DNA from: an uncultured Clostridium sp.
Lineage (GTDB): Bacteria; Bacillota; Clostridia; TANB77; CAG-508
Direction of reading: 5' to 3'
Assembly: GCA_948469655.1 (NCBI GenBank)
Contig: CAOKMF010000005.1
Span: 34,409 to 98,408 of the forward strand
DNA length: 64,000 bases
Below are positions 10,043 through 22,401 of the stretch, one piece after another; position 1 is the first letter of the stretch; each line of letters begins with the position of its first letter. A program made the position numbers and the translations under genes. A model generated the notes under the pieces. That model saw nothing but the letters and a program-made list of their open reading frames with translations, made no database searches and was not told the DNA's origin.

Positions 10043-12483
10043 ATGAAGCGAGGTTATAATAAAAAATTGAAAAACAAAGTTGAACTATTATCGCCAGCTG
10101 GAGATTTTAATTGTGTAAAGGCTGCTGTACAAAACGGTGCAGATGCAATATATCTTGGTTATTCTTCATTTAGTGCACGTTCTCGGTGCGCCTAATTTCA
10201 CATTGGAAGAATTAAAAAAAGCAATAGATTATGCCCATGTTAGAAATGTTAAAGTACATTTAGCTCTTAACATATTAATTAAAAACGAAGAATTTCCCGA
10301 TGCAATTTCTATTGCAGAAAAGGCATATGAATATGGTGTCGATGCCATAATTGTCCAAGATATTGGTCTTGCAAATACTCTTATAAAACATTTCCCAAAC
10401 CTTGATGTTCATGCAAGTACCCAAATGACAACAAACAACCTAAATGGAGTAAAAATTTTAGAAAATTTAGGTTTTAAAAGAGTTGTTTTATCTCGTGAAT
10501 TATCCATTAGAGAAATTGAATTTATTTGCAGAAATACGAATATGGAAATAGAAACTTTTATACATGGTGCACTTTGTATAAGTTACTCTGGTCAATGCTT
10601 ACTTTCTAGTATGATTGGTGGTCGCTCTGCAAATAGACGGTAAATGTGCACAGGCTTGCCGCCTTCCCTATGACTTACTTGAAAATGATAGAGTTATAAA
10701 TAGTGGATACCTTTTAAGTACTAGAGATCTATGTGGATTAGAATTTATACCAAGTTTGATTGAAGCTCGGTGTTATGTCTTTTAAAGTAGAAGGAAGATT
10801 AAAATCACCTGAATATGTTGCAGTTGTCACAAGAGTATATAGAAAATATATAGATATGTACTATTCTAATTCAAAATTTGAGATTGATCAAAAGGATATA
10901 GACGACCTTCGTCAAGTTTTTAACAGGGGAAATTTCTCAAGTGGTCATTTAGATATAGATGCAAATCGTAACTTGGTATATAAAGAAAAACAAAACAATA
11001 TGGGAATATACATTGGTAATGTTGCAAATTACAATGGCTCTAAAGGTCATATTACTTTAAATTTAAACGAAATGATTGCTGTTCGGAGATTCCATAACCT
11101 TTGAAAATGAGCCTACTAAATATAAAGTTTCTGAGCTTATGTTCCAAGGAAAAAATATACCTTTTGCTTGCAACAATGAGCTTATTACTATCGGCAGAAT
11201 GAAAGGAAATATTAAACCTGGTGATAAGATATATAAAATATCTAATAAAAGGCTTTCTGATAGCGCTAAAATTACATATTCTGGAAAAGAATTTAAAAAA
11301 ATTAAGCTAAAATGTAAGATTATTATAAAAAGGAATAATCCTATCTCTGTTATTGTTTATCCAGGTAGAGACTATGATAACTACAAAGGTGTTTCAGTCA
11401 AATATGAATCTAAAATAATTCCAGAAGATGCAATAAATCAACCGATTACAACCGAAAAAATAATTTCGCAATTTTCAAAAACAAATGATACTCCATTTGA
11501 ATTTGAAAAAATAGATGTAGAATTAGACGAAGGTTTATATATTTCAAAGCTAAGTCAAATAAATGCTTTAAGAAGGGATATACTAGAAAAATTAAAAAAA
11601 GTAATAATTCAAAGATTTGAAAGAAACGAAGTTAAAATAAAAGAAAAAAGCTTTAAAGATAGTGCACATTCAAATCCGAAAGTATCTATGCTTCTAGCAC
11701 AACTAAACCCTAGCTTTGATTATACTAACATGGAAAATGTGAATAGAGTATATGTCCCTCTTCGTTGTTTTCGTGACAGTAAAAATAAGGAAGTTATAAA
11801 AGATATAACTTCTAAGTTTAATACATATATTTATCTACCTGCTGTTATGAATTTAAACTATATGAATTTACTTGATGCTTACATTACATCTTTTATATCT
11901 AAATATGATATTAAAGGCTTCGTCTTTTCAAGCATTGGCGAATTTGGATTTATTAAAGATAGCAAAAAATATAAAGATTTTGATTTTATTGGAAATTATA
12001 CTTTAAATGTTTTTAATAATTATAGTGTAGATGAGCTTTCAAGTGAAGGTCTTAGCACAATCACTTTGTCGCCTGAACTAAGTAAAAAAGACATTCAAGA
12101 AATAGCATCTTCTCATGCAAATAAGGAATTAATTGTCTATGGAAAGCTTAAAGTTATGACTACAAACTATTGTTTACTAGGACAATCTAACCGGTTGCTA
12201 TCCTACATGTGATAGTAAATGCAAGGAACGTAATGATTATTATTTAAGAGATAGAATGGGTTTTTTGTTTAAGGTTATACCAAATAATCTTCAAACTCTT
12301 TCTAATATTTACAATTCAAAGACTCTTTCTATAGAATATTATGATTTAAATATCGATTATGCTCGTATTGATATATTGGAAGAAACTATACCTGAGATAA
12401 ATAATGTAATTAGAACTGTAAAAGCTGGTAAACGCTTTGAAGGTCCTGATTACACAAATGGTAATCTAAATAGATTTGTATAG
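10043..12483 (+). CDS. U32-family peptidase/hydroxylase-like protein, long form
   Basis: 811 aa with five CGGN sites at residues 48 (10184-10187), 199 (10638-10641), 242 (10768-10771), 347 (11084-11087) and 716 (12192-12195). The N terminus has the U32 hallmark ELLSPAGDF and GADAIYLG. The block ANRGKCAQACRLPY, with cysteines typical of the family, is only restored by the site at 199, and FKVEGRLKSPEYVA by the site at 242. The C-terminal half matches the long U32 form (YhbU-like, with an added domain) seen in Clostridia, ending with a NGCYPTCDSKCKER cysteine cluster. Members act on collagen-like substrates or in RNA/ubiquinone hydroxylation, so the activity here is uncertain. No good ribosome site precedes ATG 10043; TTG at 10067 after GCGAGG is an alternative start. 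Confidence 0.85.
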
Positions 12484-12526
12484 AAAAAACATGAGCAACT
12501 TTATTATTATTGCTCATGTTTTTTTA
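12484..12526 (+). terminator. Hairpin terminator after the U32 gene
   Basis: AAAAAACATGAGCAA pairs with TTGCTCATGTTTTTT, followed by a T run. Also symmetric enough to work for the opposite-strand pseudogene ending here. Confidence 0.8.
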
Positions 12527-13286
12527 ATTTTTTATTGTTATTATATCAAGAACTTTATTAAAACTTTCATTATCTGTTAAAACTATATCAAAATTTTCTT
12601 TATATGTCTCTAAGTTTTTTTTCTACATCTCTATCCAAAAAACCTACTGTTACTGTTATAGTATCTTGTAGCTTTTCTTTTGGACACATTTCTACATCTT
12701 CTACAATATCATCGTAAAAGTAAAATGTATTTTCTTTTATTTATTAATTTCTTCAAATCATCTGAAAATGAAATCTTGTTTTTATTATATGGTGTAACAT
12801 TATATATGTGTCTTCTACTTTCGCTCATATCAAAAAAGTTTGAATATATATGTACATTGCTGTGAAAACAATTGTTAAATTTAAGATATTCTTGTACAAC
12901 ATTTTTTATACCTGAAGATATAATTATTACTGGTACATTTATTTCATACATTTTATCAAAAAATTCTTTAGTCCCATCTCTAAGATGCAAATCTGTTTCT
13001 TCTACTGATTTTTTTACTATCTCTTCACTAAATTTACGTTTTTCTAGCAATTCCATATATCTTTTAAATCTTTCTTCATATGACTTACTATTCTTTATAG
13101 CTGTTTCATCATGTATTTTATCATATTGATACTTAAAATTATCTCCTAATAAATTAGAATAGTATAATACTTTCCAAGTACTAAAACTATTCCCTTCTGT
13201 TATTGTTCATCAAAATCAATTAAAACATAAAAATTATCTCTATTTAAATTAATTTGCTCCAATTTATTATAATTTATATATTTCAT
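12524..13286 (-). pseudogene. Decayed HAD-type phosphatase (5'-nucleotidase-like)
   Basis: The pieces together read as a HAD phosphohydrolase: LIDFD at the N terminus, LRDGTKEFFDKM and VIIISSGIKN in the middle, and DDIVEDVEMCPK toward the end. Three ordinary indels break it. One base is missing in the catalytic DxDGT motif near 13208, where GAT GAA replaces GAT GGA. An extra base lies in an A run near 12727, and another in the eight-A run near 12617. None is a CGGN site. The gene is therefore most simply a pseudogene, or a run of homopolymer sequence errors. It is a useful contrast with the uniform CGGN interruptions elsewhere. Confidence 0.65.
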
Positions 13287-13314
13287 ATATTTTACTTCCT
13301 ATATAATAAAAAAA

Positions 13315-13390
13315 TGGCAGGGGTACTAGGACTCGAACCCAGACTTGTGGTTTTGGAGACCATCGTGCTAACCATTGACACTATACCCCT
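13315..13390 (-). tRNA. tRNA-Trp (anticodon CCA)
   Basis: Read on the minus strand: acceptor AGGGGTA pairs with TACCCCT, then discriminator G and an encoded CCA. The anticodon loop reads CTCCAAA, anticodon CCA, and the T arm carries GGTTCGAGTCC. It is the only tRNA in the window, so neither tRNA-Gly nor tRNA-Arg can be inspected here. Confidence 0.93.
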
Positions 13391-13449
13391 ACATTACTTA
13401 TATATATTAGCACATATCTTTAAAATATGCAAGAGAAATATAATATATC

Positions 13450-13545
13450 GAAAAAAATTAAGCAGAGCGTCAATTTTTTTCGCCAGTACCTAAAAGTAAG
13501 TCATATATACTCGAGAAAAATTGAACGAAGTGACAATTCTTCTCG
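13450..13545. repeat. Two hairpins between tmRNA and tRNA-Trp
   Basis: CGAAAAAAATT pairs with AATTTTTTTCG, and TCGAGAA.AATTG pairs with CAATT.TTCTCGA around a loop AACGAAGTGA. They lie downstream of the tmRNA on its strand and may terminate it or protect its 3' end, although no long T run follows. Confidence 0.45.
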
Positions 13546-13574
13546 AAATAAGGACCATTAGGCCGATTGCGACG

Positions 13575-13931
13575 TGGTGGAGATGAGGAGAGTCGAACTC
13601 CTGTCCAATAACAATTCCATATAAACTTCTCCGAGTGCAGTTTATTAAATAAAATTCCCAAAAACCTAAGTTAATAAACAAGTTTTAAGTTTTTAGTAGT
13701 TTCAAATATACCCACTACCTAGAAACATCAGTAGCTTTGTTTCCTACGAAAGTATGCGCCTTATCTAGAAACCGTAGGCTTTTCTAGTAAGACGTAGCCA
13801 CATTTAGGCAGCTAATGCTAATTCTCTATTATCAGCGTTTATTTTAATTTTTCGCTTTTTTTAGGTGGCCAAGCGAATCCACCACTCGCTATTTATACTT
13901 CTTTGTTAATGTCGAAACCAAATACATCCCC
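13575..13931 (-). ncRNA. ssrA: Transfer-messenger RNA
   Basis: About 357 nt. The 5' end GGGGATG pairs with CATCTCC next to an encoded ACCA 3' end. TGGTTTCGAC occurs near the 5' end, and the T arm carries the GAGTTCGACTC type of sequence. The tag reading frame ends KINADNRELALAA followed by TAA, the usual hydrophobic ALAA degradation end. The tmRNA rescues stalled ribosomes, which is relevant in a genome whose messages contain many unusual decoding sites. Confidence 0.93.
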
Positions 13932-14124
13932 ACATATAATTATATTATACATGTTTTAGTTTTATTTTGCAATAGTTATAATTTTGAAAAATTTCCCATT
14001 TTTTATTTTACATGTCAATCAAGGTTTACTTGTTAGTTTCTTAAAGACTTGATATTTTAATGATAATATATATTTAACATCCTAGGTTAAACTAATACTA
14101 ATATGTATATAAAGGAGAAAATAT

Positions 14125-14454
14125 ATGGCATTAGATTATAAATTAATTGGAGAAAGATTAAGAAAGGCAAGAATAAAAAAAGGATATACTCAAGAAAAAT
14201 TAGCTGAAGTTATGGACCTTTCTATCGCTTATGTAAGCAGAATTGAAAATGGTAAAACACGTTTAAATTTAAAACGTTTAAATGAAATTTGTACTCTACT
14301 TGATACTTCTGAAAGTTATATTTTAAATGGAGTATCAGATAATTCTAGCTCATATTTAAATAATGAACTTAGCTCTATTTTACAAGATTGTTCTTCAAAA
14401 GATAAAGAATTAATCTACCAAATTGCAACTATTATTTCTGACAAAAATAAATAA
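14125..14454 (+). CDS. XRE-family transcriptional regulator
   Basis: 109 aa. The N-terminal helix-turn-helix runs over residues 8-62 (IGERLRKARIKKGYTQEKLA, then SIAYVSRIENGKTRLNLKRL). The C-terminal tail is short and acidic with no known ligand domain. AAAGGAG precedes the ATG. It has no CGGN site and no in-frame CGG. Target genes are unknown; the gene stands alone, with a terminator directly after it. The 193 bp between ssrA and this gene show nothing else clear. Confidence 0.85.
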   Translation: MALDYKLIGERLRKARIKKGYTQEKLAEVMDLSIAYVSRIENGKTRLNLKRLNEICTLLDTSESYILNGVSDNSSSYLNNELSSILQDCSSKDKELIYQIATIISDKNK

Positions 14455-14474
14455 ATTTTTATTATTATGTAATC

Positions 14475-14502
14475 AAAAGCACCTTGAACAAGGTGTTTTA
14501 TT
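14475..14502 (+). terminator. Hairpin terminator
   Basis: AAAAGCACCTTG pairs with CAAGGTGTTTT with a two-base loop, then a T-rich stretch. Confidence 0.7.
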
Positions 14503-14512
14503 TATATTAATC

Positions 14513-14541
14513 TTGAAATTTATGTAAATTTATAGTATAAT
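14513..14541 (+). promoter_or_regulatory. Sigma-A promoter for the gene at 14647
   Basis: TTGAAA and TATAAT are spaced by 17 bp. The predicted transcript start near 14548 rules out an in-frame ATG at 14551 as a practical start and leaves a leader of about 100 nt. Confidence 0.75.
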
Positions 14542-14646
14542 TTTTATGATATGGGTCAAGACCTATGTAGTAAATCTCCTATATATGTAGTCTTTACTAC
14601 AAAAAATACTATAATTACAACAAAAAAAGAAAGGAGTTTTAAAACC

Positions 14647-15327
14647 ATGACAGATGGGTATAAAACAAAGCGGACACCAAATATTTTAAGGTATGACAAA
14701 AAATCAAGCAAAATTGCAGAAAATGTAAGCTCTATAAACGTTGAAGAAGCATGTGCTAACGTCAACATTACCATTACTGAATCAAAAAATATTTCAGTTT
14801 ATCTACATGGCACAATCGACATTTACGGCAATGTAAACTTTGAATCAGAGCTTCAAGATGATGGCACACTGCTTGTTAATTTGAATACAACTGGCGTTAT
14901 TCACCAAAACAAATTGGTATTAGATATTTTTATTCCAGTTTATAAATCTTTAGATAATATATTTATCAAAAGCAGTATGAATATCTTTATCGATAATGGC
15001 ATTTCTGCAAAAAATATTAATATAACATCTATTTCTGCTGATGCTCTTGTTTATGCAAGCTTTGCAACTGCTTCTATACACGCTTCAGATAAAATTGACG
15101 TTAATGTATTTGCAGAGCAAAATATTTCACTAGACATAGCAACAAAATATGGCGATGTAACTGTAAATTTAGGAAATATTGCAAATATAAACTTTACAAA
15201 CCTTTATAATCCCAAAAAATCAGAATTTACATGCAAAGAAATCATTAACGATTTTGTTCCTGTTGCTGGTGGATTTGTCGCAGATTTAAGTTACAGCCTT
15301 GGAACTGGGAAAATGACAGTCTGTTAA
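14647..15327 (+). CDS. Hypothetical protein, beta-rich, DUF4097-like
   Basis: 226 aa from ATG 14647 with AAAGGAG upstream. The sequence is a run of short beta-type segments rich in Asn, Ile, Val and Ala (residues about 35-200), like the right-handed beta structure of DUF4097-type proteins; this resemblance is weak. No signal peptide or membrane segment. It contains an in-frame CGG at codon 9 (14671-14673) that must be read as three bases, because quadruplet reading would meet a stop five codons later. That makes it one of four exceptions in the window. It stands alone between its own promoter and terminator. Confidence 0.6.
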   Translation: MTDGYKTKRTPNILRYDKKSSKIAENVSSINVEEACANVNITITESKNISVYLHGTIDIYGNVNFESELQDDGTLLVNLNTTGVIHQNKLVLDIFIPVYKSLDNIFIKSSMNIFIDNGISAKNINITSISADALVYASFATASIHASDKIDVNVFAEQNISLDIATKYGDVTVNLGNIANINFTNLYNPKKSEFTCKEIINDFVPVAGGFVADLSYSLGTGKMTVC

Positions 15328-15351
15328 TTCTATATTTTTCTTTATGATTTT

Positions 15352-15387
15352 AAAGCGGCGCCATTAATTATGACACCGCTTTTTTCT
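15352..15387. terminator. Hairpin terminator between converging genes
   Basis: AAAGCGG...CAT pairs with ATG...CCGCTTT, followed by TTTTTC. It separates the preceding gene from groEL. Confidence 0.7.
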
Positions 15388-15396
15388 TTTTATATT

Positions 15397-17037
<1,641 letters not shown>

Positions 17038-17064
17038 CTATCATTCCTTTCATCTATAAATTTG

Positions 17065-17187
17065 TAAATCGGACAAGAATGGGTATAATGCAAGGCGTTC
17101 GAAGCAAATTGTCTGAGATTAGGCTATTGCCTATCGAAATCAATTTGTTTGAAGAACAACGACGCAGCATGCCCATTATTGTTCGAT

Positions 17188-17190
<3 letters not shown>
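17065..17190. repeat. Long imperfect inverted repeat between groES and groEL
   Basis: TAAATCGGACAAGAATGGG near 17065-17083 pairs with CCCATTATTGTTCGATTTA near 17172-17190, and inner arms GCGTTCGAAGCAAATTG and CAATTTGTTTGAAGAAC also pair. The whole intergenic RNA can fold into one long hairpin reaching the groES stop codon. It could be a MITE-like insertion or a processing/stability element that sets the GroES to GroEL ratio. Confidence 0.6.
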
Positions 17191-17518
<328 letters not shown>

Positions 17519-17644
17519 TATAATTTATACCCTTTTTTAAAAAAAGTCAATAGTATTTACAAAAAATTCATAAAAAAACGAATTTATAATACACATAAGT
17601 ATATGACTACTTTTTTAATTTAATTACAGAAAATCTATATTTTG

Positions 17645-17673
17645 TTGATTTTTTTATAAAAATGTAGTATAAT
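17645..17673 (+). promoter_or_regulatory. Sigma-A promoter for the NfeD-SPFH pair
   Basis: TTGATT and TATAAT are spaced by 17 bp, 38 bp before the start codon, with AGGAAGAAAGGAG as leader and ribosome site. Confidence 0.75.
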
Positions 17674-17710
17674 GTATATTATAATTCTTTAGGAAGAAAG
17701 GAGAATTATT

Positions 17711-18140
17711 ATGTGGTATATGTGGTTAATTGCTGCTGGAATATTCTTTATAGCAGAAATTATAACCGTTCGGATTCATGATTTTCTGGCTTGGAATAGC
17801 TGCTTTAATTGTTTGTCTTCTTAGTTTATTCGTACATAATTTATTTGTTCAAATGGCTATATTTTTAGTTCTTTCTGCGGTCTTATTACTTTTAACTAGA
17901 CCTTTTGTAGAAAAATTCGTTATAAAAAAAGACGAAAAAGTCATAACTAATGCTTATTCAATAATCGGTCAAAAAGCAAAAGTTATTAAATCAATGGACC
18001 CTGTAACTAAACTTGGACAAATTAAAGTTGGCACTGAAACCTGGACAGCAAAAACAAGCAATGATGTTTTATTACAAGAAGGAGATATTGTAAAAGTAGA
18101 AGCAATAGATGGTGTAAAAGCTATCATATCTAAATTTTAG
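17711..18140 (+). CDS. NfeD-family membrane protein
   Basis: 142 aa with one CGGN site at residue 21 (17771-17774), inside the first membrane segment; without it the ORF opens only after a later ATG. Three to four hydrophobic segments in the first 70 residues are followed by a small OB-fold domain (IGQKAKVIKSMDPVTKLGQI, then GTETWTAKTS and GDIVKVEAIDG), which is the NfeD C-terminal pattern. Partner of the SPFH gene 43 bp downstream; such pairs organise membrane microdomains. Confidence 0.9.
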
Positions 18141-18183
18141 TTATTAACATTTATATATATTAAAAATTTAAGGAGGACTTTTT

Positions 18184-19089
18184 ATGTGGTTTTTAATCGT
18201 ATTACTAATAATAGTACTTATAATTGCATTTAAATCAATTAAAATCGTTAAACAAGCTGAGGTTTACATTATTGAAAGATTAGGAAAATATCATAAGATA
18301 GCTGATGCTGGTCTTACAATTATTGTTCCATTCTTTGATCATGTACGTTCTGTTGTAAGTTTAAAACAACAAACAATGGATATTCCACCTCAAGGAGTTA
18401 TTACAAAAGATAATGTTACAATAACAATAGATACTGTAGTTTTCTATAAAATTACAGATCCTGCAAAAGCAGTTTATGAAATTCAATCTTTAAGAAAAGG
18501 TATTGAATATTTGGCTATCACAACCATTCGTGATATTGTTGGTAAAATGGACTTAGACCAGACATTTAGTTCAAGAGATGCTATCAATGATCAATTAAGA
18601 CTTATCCTTGATGAAGCAACAGACCAATGGGGATGTAAAGTAGATAGAGTTGAAATTAAAGATATTACTCCACCTGCTGATATACGTGACGCAATGGAAA
18701 AACAGATGAATGCTGAAAGAAATAAAAGAGCTGCTATTCTTCAAGCTGAAGGTGAAAGACAATCAGCAATTACAATTGCTGAAGGTGAGAAAGAAGCTGC
18801 TATTCTTGCTGCTGATGCAGATAGAGAATCTAAGATTAGACGTGCAGAAGGTGAAGCTGATGCTATAAAGAAAGTTGCTGAAGCAAAAGCTAAAGAAATT
18901 GAAATGGTTTATGGAGCAATAAAGAAAGCAGCTCCAGATGATAAACTAGTTCAAATTAAATCTTTAGAAGCTCTAAAAGAAATCGCAGACGGAAAAGCAA
19001 ATAAAGTATTTGTTCCATTTGAAGCAACAGGTGCTTTATCAGGACTTGGAGCTGCTGCAGAAGTAATTAAAGAAAAATCTTCAAAATAA
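18184..19089 (+). CDS. SPFH/stomatin-family membrane protein (QmcA-like)
   Basis: 301 aa, uninterrupted. A single N-terminal membrane helix (residues 2-16) is followed by the SPFH domain (VKQAEVYIIERLGKYHKIAD, VDRVEIKDITPPADIR) and a charged Ala/Glu-rich coiled coil at about residues 180-250. AAGGAGG precedes the ATG. Encoded with NfeD in a two-gene operon; likely a membrane scaffold. No CGGN site. Confidence 0.93.
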   Translation: MWFLIVLLIIVLIIAFKSIKIVKQAEVYIIERLGKYHKIADAGLTIIVPFFDHVRSVVSLKQQTMDIPPQGVITKDNVTITIDTVVFYKITDPAKAVYEIQSLRKGIEYLAITTIRDIVGKMDLDQTFSSRDAINDQLRLILDEATDQWGCKVDRVEIKDITPPADIRDAMEKQMNAERNKRAAILQAEGERQSAITIAEGEKEAAILAADADRESKIRRAEGEADAIKKVAEAKAKEIEMVYGAIKKAAPDDKLVQIKSLEALKEIADGKANKVFVPFEATGALSGLGAAAEVIKEKSSK

Positions 19090-19106
19090 GCTAAGATAAG
19101 ATAAAT

Positions 19107-19135
19107 AAAAAAATCCCCTTTAGGGGGGTTTTTTA
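19107..19135 (+). terminator. Hairpin terminator
   Basis: AAAAAAATCCCC pairs with GGGGGGTTTTTT around TTTA. It ends the NfeD-SPFH operon and may also serve rpmE on the other strand. Confidence 0.85.
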
Positions 19136-19141
19136 TTTGCT

Positions 19142-19342
19142 TTATTCAATTCCATACTTTTTCTTGAATTTGTCTGCTCTACCACCTGTTGTATTTTGTT
19201 TTAAGTTTCCTGTCCAAAAAGGATGGCATTTTGAACAAATATCAACGCTCATTGATTTTTTTGTTGATTTTGTTGTTATAACATTTCCACATGCACATGT
19301 TATAGTTGCATCTGTAAATTCTGGATGTAATCCTTCTTTCAT
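19142..19342 (-). CDS. rpmE: Ribosomal protein bL31
   Basis: 66 aa from ATG 19342 (an in-frame GTG twelve bases upstream overlaps the ribosome site AGAGGTG and is not used). Zinc-binding form of L31: one Cys pair in CACGN and another in CSKCHPFWTG. Starts MKEGLHPEF as usual for the family. No CGGN site. Confidence 0.95.
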   Translation of the reverse strand: MKEGLHPEFTDATITCACGNVITTKSTKKSMSVDICSKCHPFWTGNLKQNTTGGRADKFKKKYGIE

Positions 19343-19395
19343 TATGTATTTCACCTCTTTCTTAAATAGCTTATCTATTTAGTATATTTTAAACA

Positions 19396-19554
19396 TTACT
19401 TATTTTCTTTTTGTTCTTTATCAGCAATGTATTGTGCAGATTGTTCCAATTGTGTAATATACGGTATTTTATAGGCTAATTTTGCAACTACATTAAATAA
19501 GCATGCTATTATTACTATTAATAACCCTATTTTTTTCCAATATTTTGCAAGCAT
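19396..19554 (-). CDS. Small single-pass membrane protein, unknown
   Basis: 52 aa. A basic start MLAKYWKK is followed by one hydrophobic helix (residues 9-22) and a charged, hydrophilic tail. The ribosome site is weak (AGGTG). No family recognised. It lies between prkC and rpmE on the same strand. Confidence 0.5.
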   Translation of the reverse strand: MLAKYWKKIGLLIVIIACLFNVVAKLAYKIPYITQLEQSAQYIADKEQKENK

Positions 19555-19684
19555 AGCTACACCTACTTTCTTTTAAGCTTTTACCGTACTATTTATTATA
19601 CACACTTTTTTTATGTTTGTCAATTACTTGCACAAAAAATGTAACAAATGTGCATATTTGTTACATTCTTTTATTTTACTTATC

Positions 19685-21652
19685 TTACTCAAAAGTAACT
19701 GTTTGTTCTTTGCTTAAGTTTACTTGTTTTGTTGATTTTAATATATCATCTACATATAGCTTTACTGTTACAGTTCCAACACCAGAGAAACTTGCCCTTA
19801 CATTTGTTTCATTTTCTTTATGATTTTCGCTATATATTGTATCATCATTAACAACTAATTTTACCTTTACATTCTTTGGGTTTCCTGTTCCTATTTGATT
19901 TGTATCATTTCCTGACCCGTTACTAGAGTAATTTAATACAGATTTTAGATTTATAGTTGCTGTTCCATTTACTAATTGTTGGATTTGATTTACAGTTATT
20001 GTTATATTTGCTCCCTTTTCTACAGTAGAACCTGCATCTAAGCTTTGTTTTAATATTGTTCCATCTTCTTTTGTAGTATCTTGTTCTGTAAGCGTTGCAG
20101 TAATTGTAAATCCATTATCAGTAAGTTCCTTTACAGCATCTGCTTGTGGTTTCCCAACAACATTTGGAACAGATACTTCTTCTATTCCTTTACTTACTGT
20201 TATAGTAACAGTTGAACCTGCTGGAGTCTCTTTTCCCTCTTCTACATCTTGTTTTATTACAATTCCTGCTTCAACTTTTTTATCAAACTCTTCTACAACT
20301 ACAACTTCTAAGTCTTCTTTTGATAATGCTTCTTTTGCCTTTGCTTCTTCCATACCTACTACTTTAGGTACTTTTACTATTTTTTGTCCTAGGCTGATTA
20401 TTACTTCAATATTAGTATTTTCTTTAATCATATAGTCTGATTTATATTCTGGATTTTGAGAAATTATTAAACCTGCATCTATTTCAACATCATATTTTTC
20501 TTCTTTAACAGTATAAGATAACTTCGTTCCGCTTAATCTTTTCTTTTACACCGTCTTCAGTTAATCCTACTAAATTTGGAACTTGAATATCTTTATTTCT
20601 TGTTAAATTAAATACTAAAGATGTTCCTCCTAAGCTCAATACAAATAGCATAATTAATATAAGTACAATTGTAAAAGCTTTATGCTTTTTAAAGAAGTTT
20701 TGTTTTTTTCCATTTTTCTTGTCTTTATCTTTTATCTTATCTTCAATATTTTTATTATTAAGTGTTGGTATTACCTGTGTTGGAAAGTCTCCATCACCAA
20801 TTGCAACTGATACAAAATCTCCATCAGGATTTTTTAGAGCAAGTGTTAAGTCTTTTAACATCTCAGTTGCTGAGGCATATCTTAAGTTAGGATCTTTCTT
20901 CATTGCTTTCATAATTATTTTATTTACAGCAAGTGGCACTGCAGGATTTATATTTATAGGTTCTTTTGGAGTTTCTTGCATATGTTTAAGTGCTACTGAT
21001 ACTGGGGTATCAGCATCAAATGGAACTTTTCCTGTTACCATTTCATATAGCACTACACCTAATGAATATAAATCAGATTTTGCATCTGTAAATCCTCCTC
21101 TTGCATGTTCTGGAGAAAAATAATGTACAGAGCCTAGAGTTGTACCAAATGCAGTTATAGTTGAATTTGATACAGATTTTGCAATTCCAAAGTCTGTAAC
21201 TTTTGCAATTCCGGTCTTCTGTGATTATTATATTGTGTGGTTTTATATCCCTGTGAATTATATTATTTTTATGTGCTGTCTCAAGTGCTGATGCAATTTG
21301 TATTGCAATATTTATGCTCCATTTCCAATTTAAAGCACCATCTGAAGTAATTATTTCTTTTAATGTTTTACCTTGGATTAGCTCCATTACAATGTAATAC
21401 AAGTCTCCTTCATGTCCTACATCATATACAGATACAATATTTGGATGAGTTAAACTTGCAACAGCCTGAGCCTCTGTGTTAAATCTTTTAACAAACTCTT
21501 CATCTGTTGTAAACTCGTCTTTTAAGACTTTTACTGCAACATATCTATTTAAGACATGACATTTTGCTTTATATACTGTTGCCATTCCTCCGGTTTCCAA
21601 CTCTTTCTAGTATTTCGTACCTATTTCCTAACATTCTTCCTTCTAAGTTCAT
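19685..21652 (-). CDS. prkC: Ser/Thr protein kinase with PASTA domains
   Basis: 654 aa with three CGGN sites at residues 21 (21589-21592), 147 (21210-21213) and 374 (20528-20531). The first is in the glycine-rich ATP loop [13 protein letters not shown]. The catalytic loop reads [11 protein letters not shown] and, through site 147, [16 protein letters not shown] with the DFG motif. One transmembrane helix at about residues 326-350 is followed by at least three PASTA repeats (VPNLVG, VPKVVG, VPNVVG) that bind cell-wall fragments, then a short beta domain. With prpC and rlmN upstream it forms the usual Bacillota cluster; kinase and phosphatase act as a pair controlling growth and dormancy. Confidence 0.95.
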
Positions 21653-21666
21653 ATCTTTTCACTCCC

Positions 21667-22398
21667 CTAGTTTTTTATAATGACAACTGTTATGTTGTCT
21701 ACACCGCCAGCTTCATTTGCTTTTTTTATTAACGTCTTGTCAGCATTTTCAAAATCATTTGTTACAACATCATATATCGTATTATCTTCAACCATATTGG
21801 TTAGTCCATCAGATGTCATAACTATTATATCACCATCTTGAAAATTCTTAACCATTACATCTGGTTCGACTATTTCGCTACATCCGCAGTGCTTTCATAA
21901 GCATATTTTTCTTTGGGTGGTGTTTTGCTTCTTCTTTGGTAATATTTCCGCCTTTTACTAAAGTTTCAACATAACTATGGTCTGTTGTAAGCTTTCTCAT
22001 AAATTTTCCACGTATTCTATATATTCTACTATCACCAATATGTCCTATATATGCCCTATTATTATATATTAAGCAAATCTCTAAAGTAGTACCCATTCCT
22101 GCAAGTTCTTCTGCGCTTTTTGATTTACTAAATACTACATCATTTGCATAATCTACTGCACACCTTATGAGTTCTAGTATGTCCTCTTTTTTTGCCTGCT
22201 CTTCATCAAAATTTTCTTCTATATATTCCCTTGCCGCTTCTATTGCTAACTTACTTGCAATTTCTCCACCTTTATATCCGTCCCATTCCGATCAGCTAAC
22301 ATGTATATTTCATAATTATTAAATCCATCTGATACATAATAATAATCTTCATTTTGTTCCCTTATTTGTCCTTTGTCTGTGCTCGCTATAACTTTCAT
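21667..22398 (-). CDS. prpC: PP2C-type Ser/Thr protein phosphatase
   Basis: 242 aa with three CGGN sites: residues 37 and 40 (22287-22290, 22277-22280) and 171 (21883-21886). The first two give the invariant motif LADGMGGYKGGEIA, whose Asp binds the metal pair; two sites fall within 14 bp. Other family blocks are GTTLEI, IGHIGDSRIYRI, TSDGL and GGVDNITVVI. Opposes PrkC encoded directly downstream. Its start is 3 bp after the rlmN stop, showing tight operon coupling. Confidence 0.95.
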
Positions 22399-22401
22399 AT
22401 T

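Noticed and set aside
14551..14646. Upstream ATG 14551 as start of the following gene
   Set aside because: It coincides with the predicted transcript start; ATG 14647 has the ribosome site.
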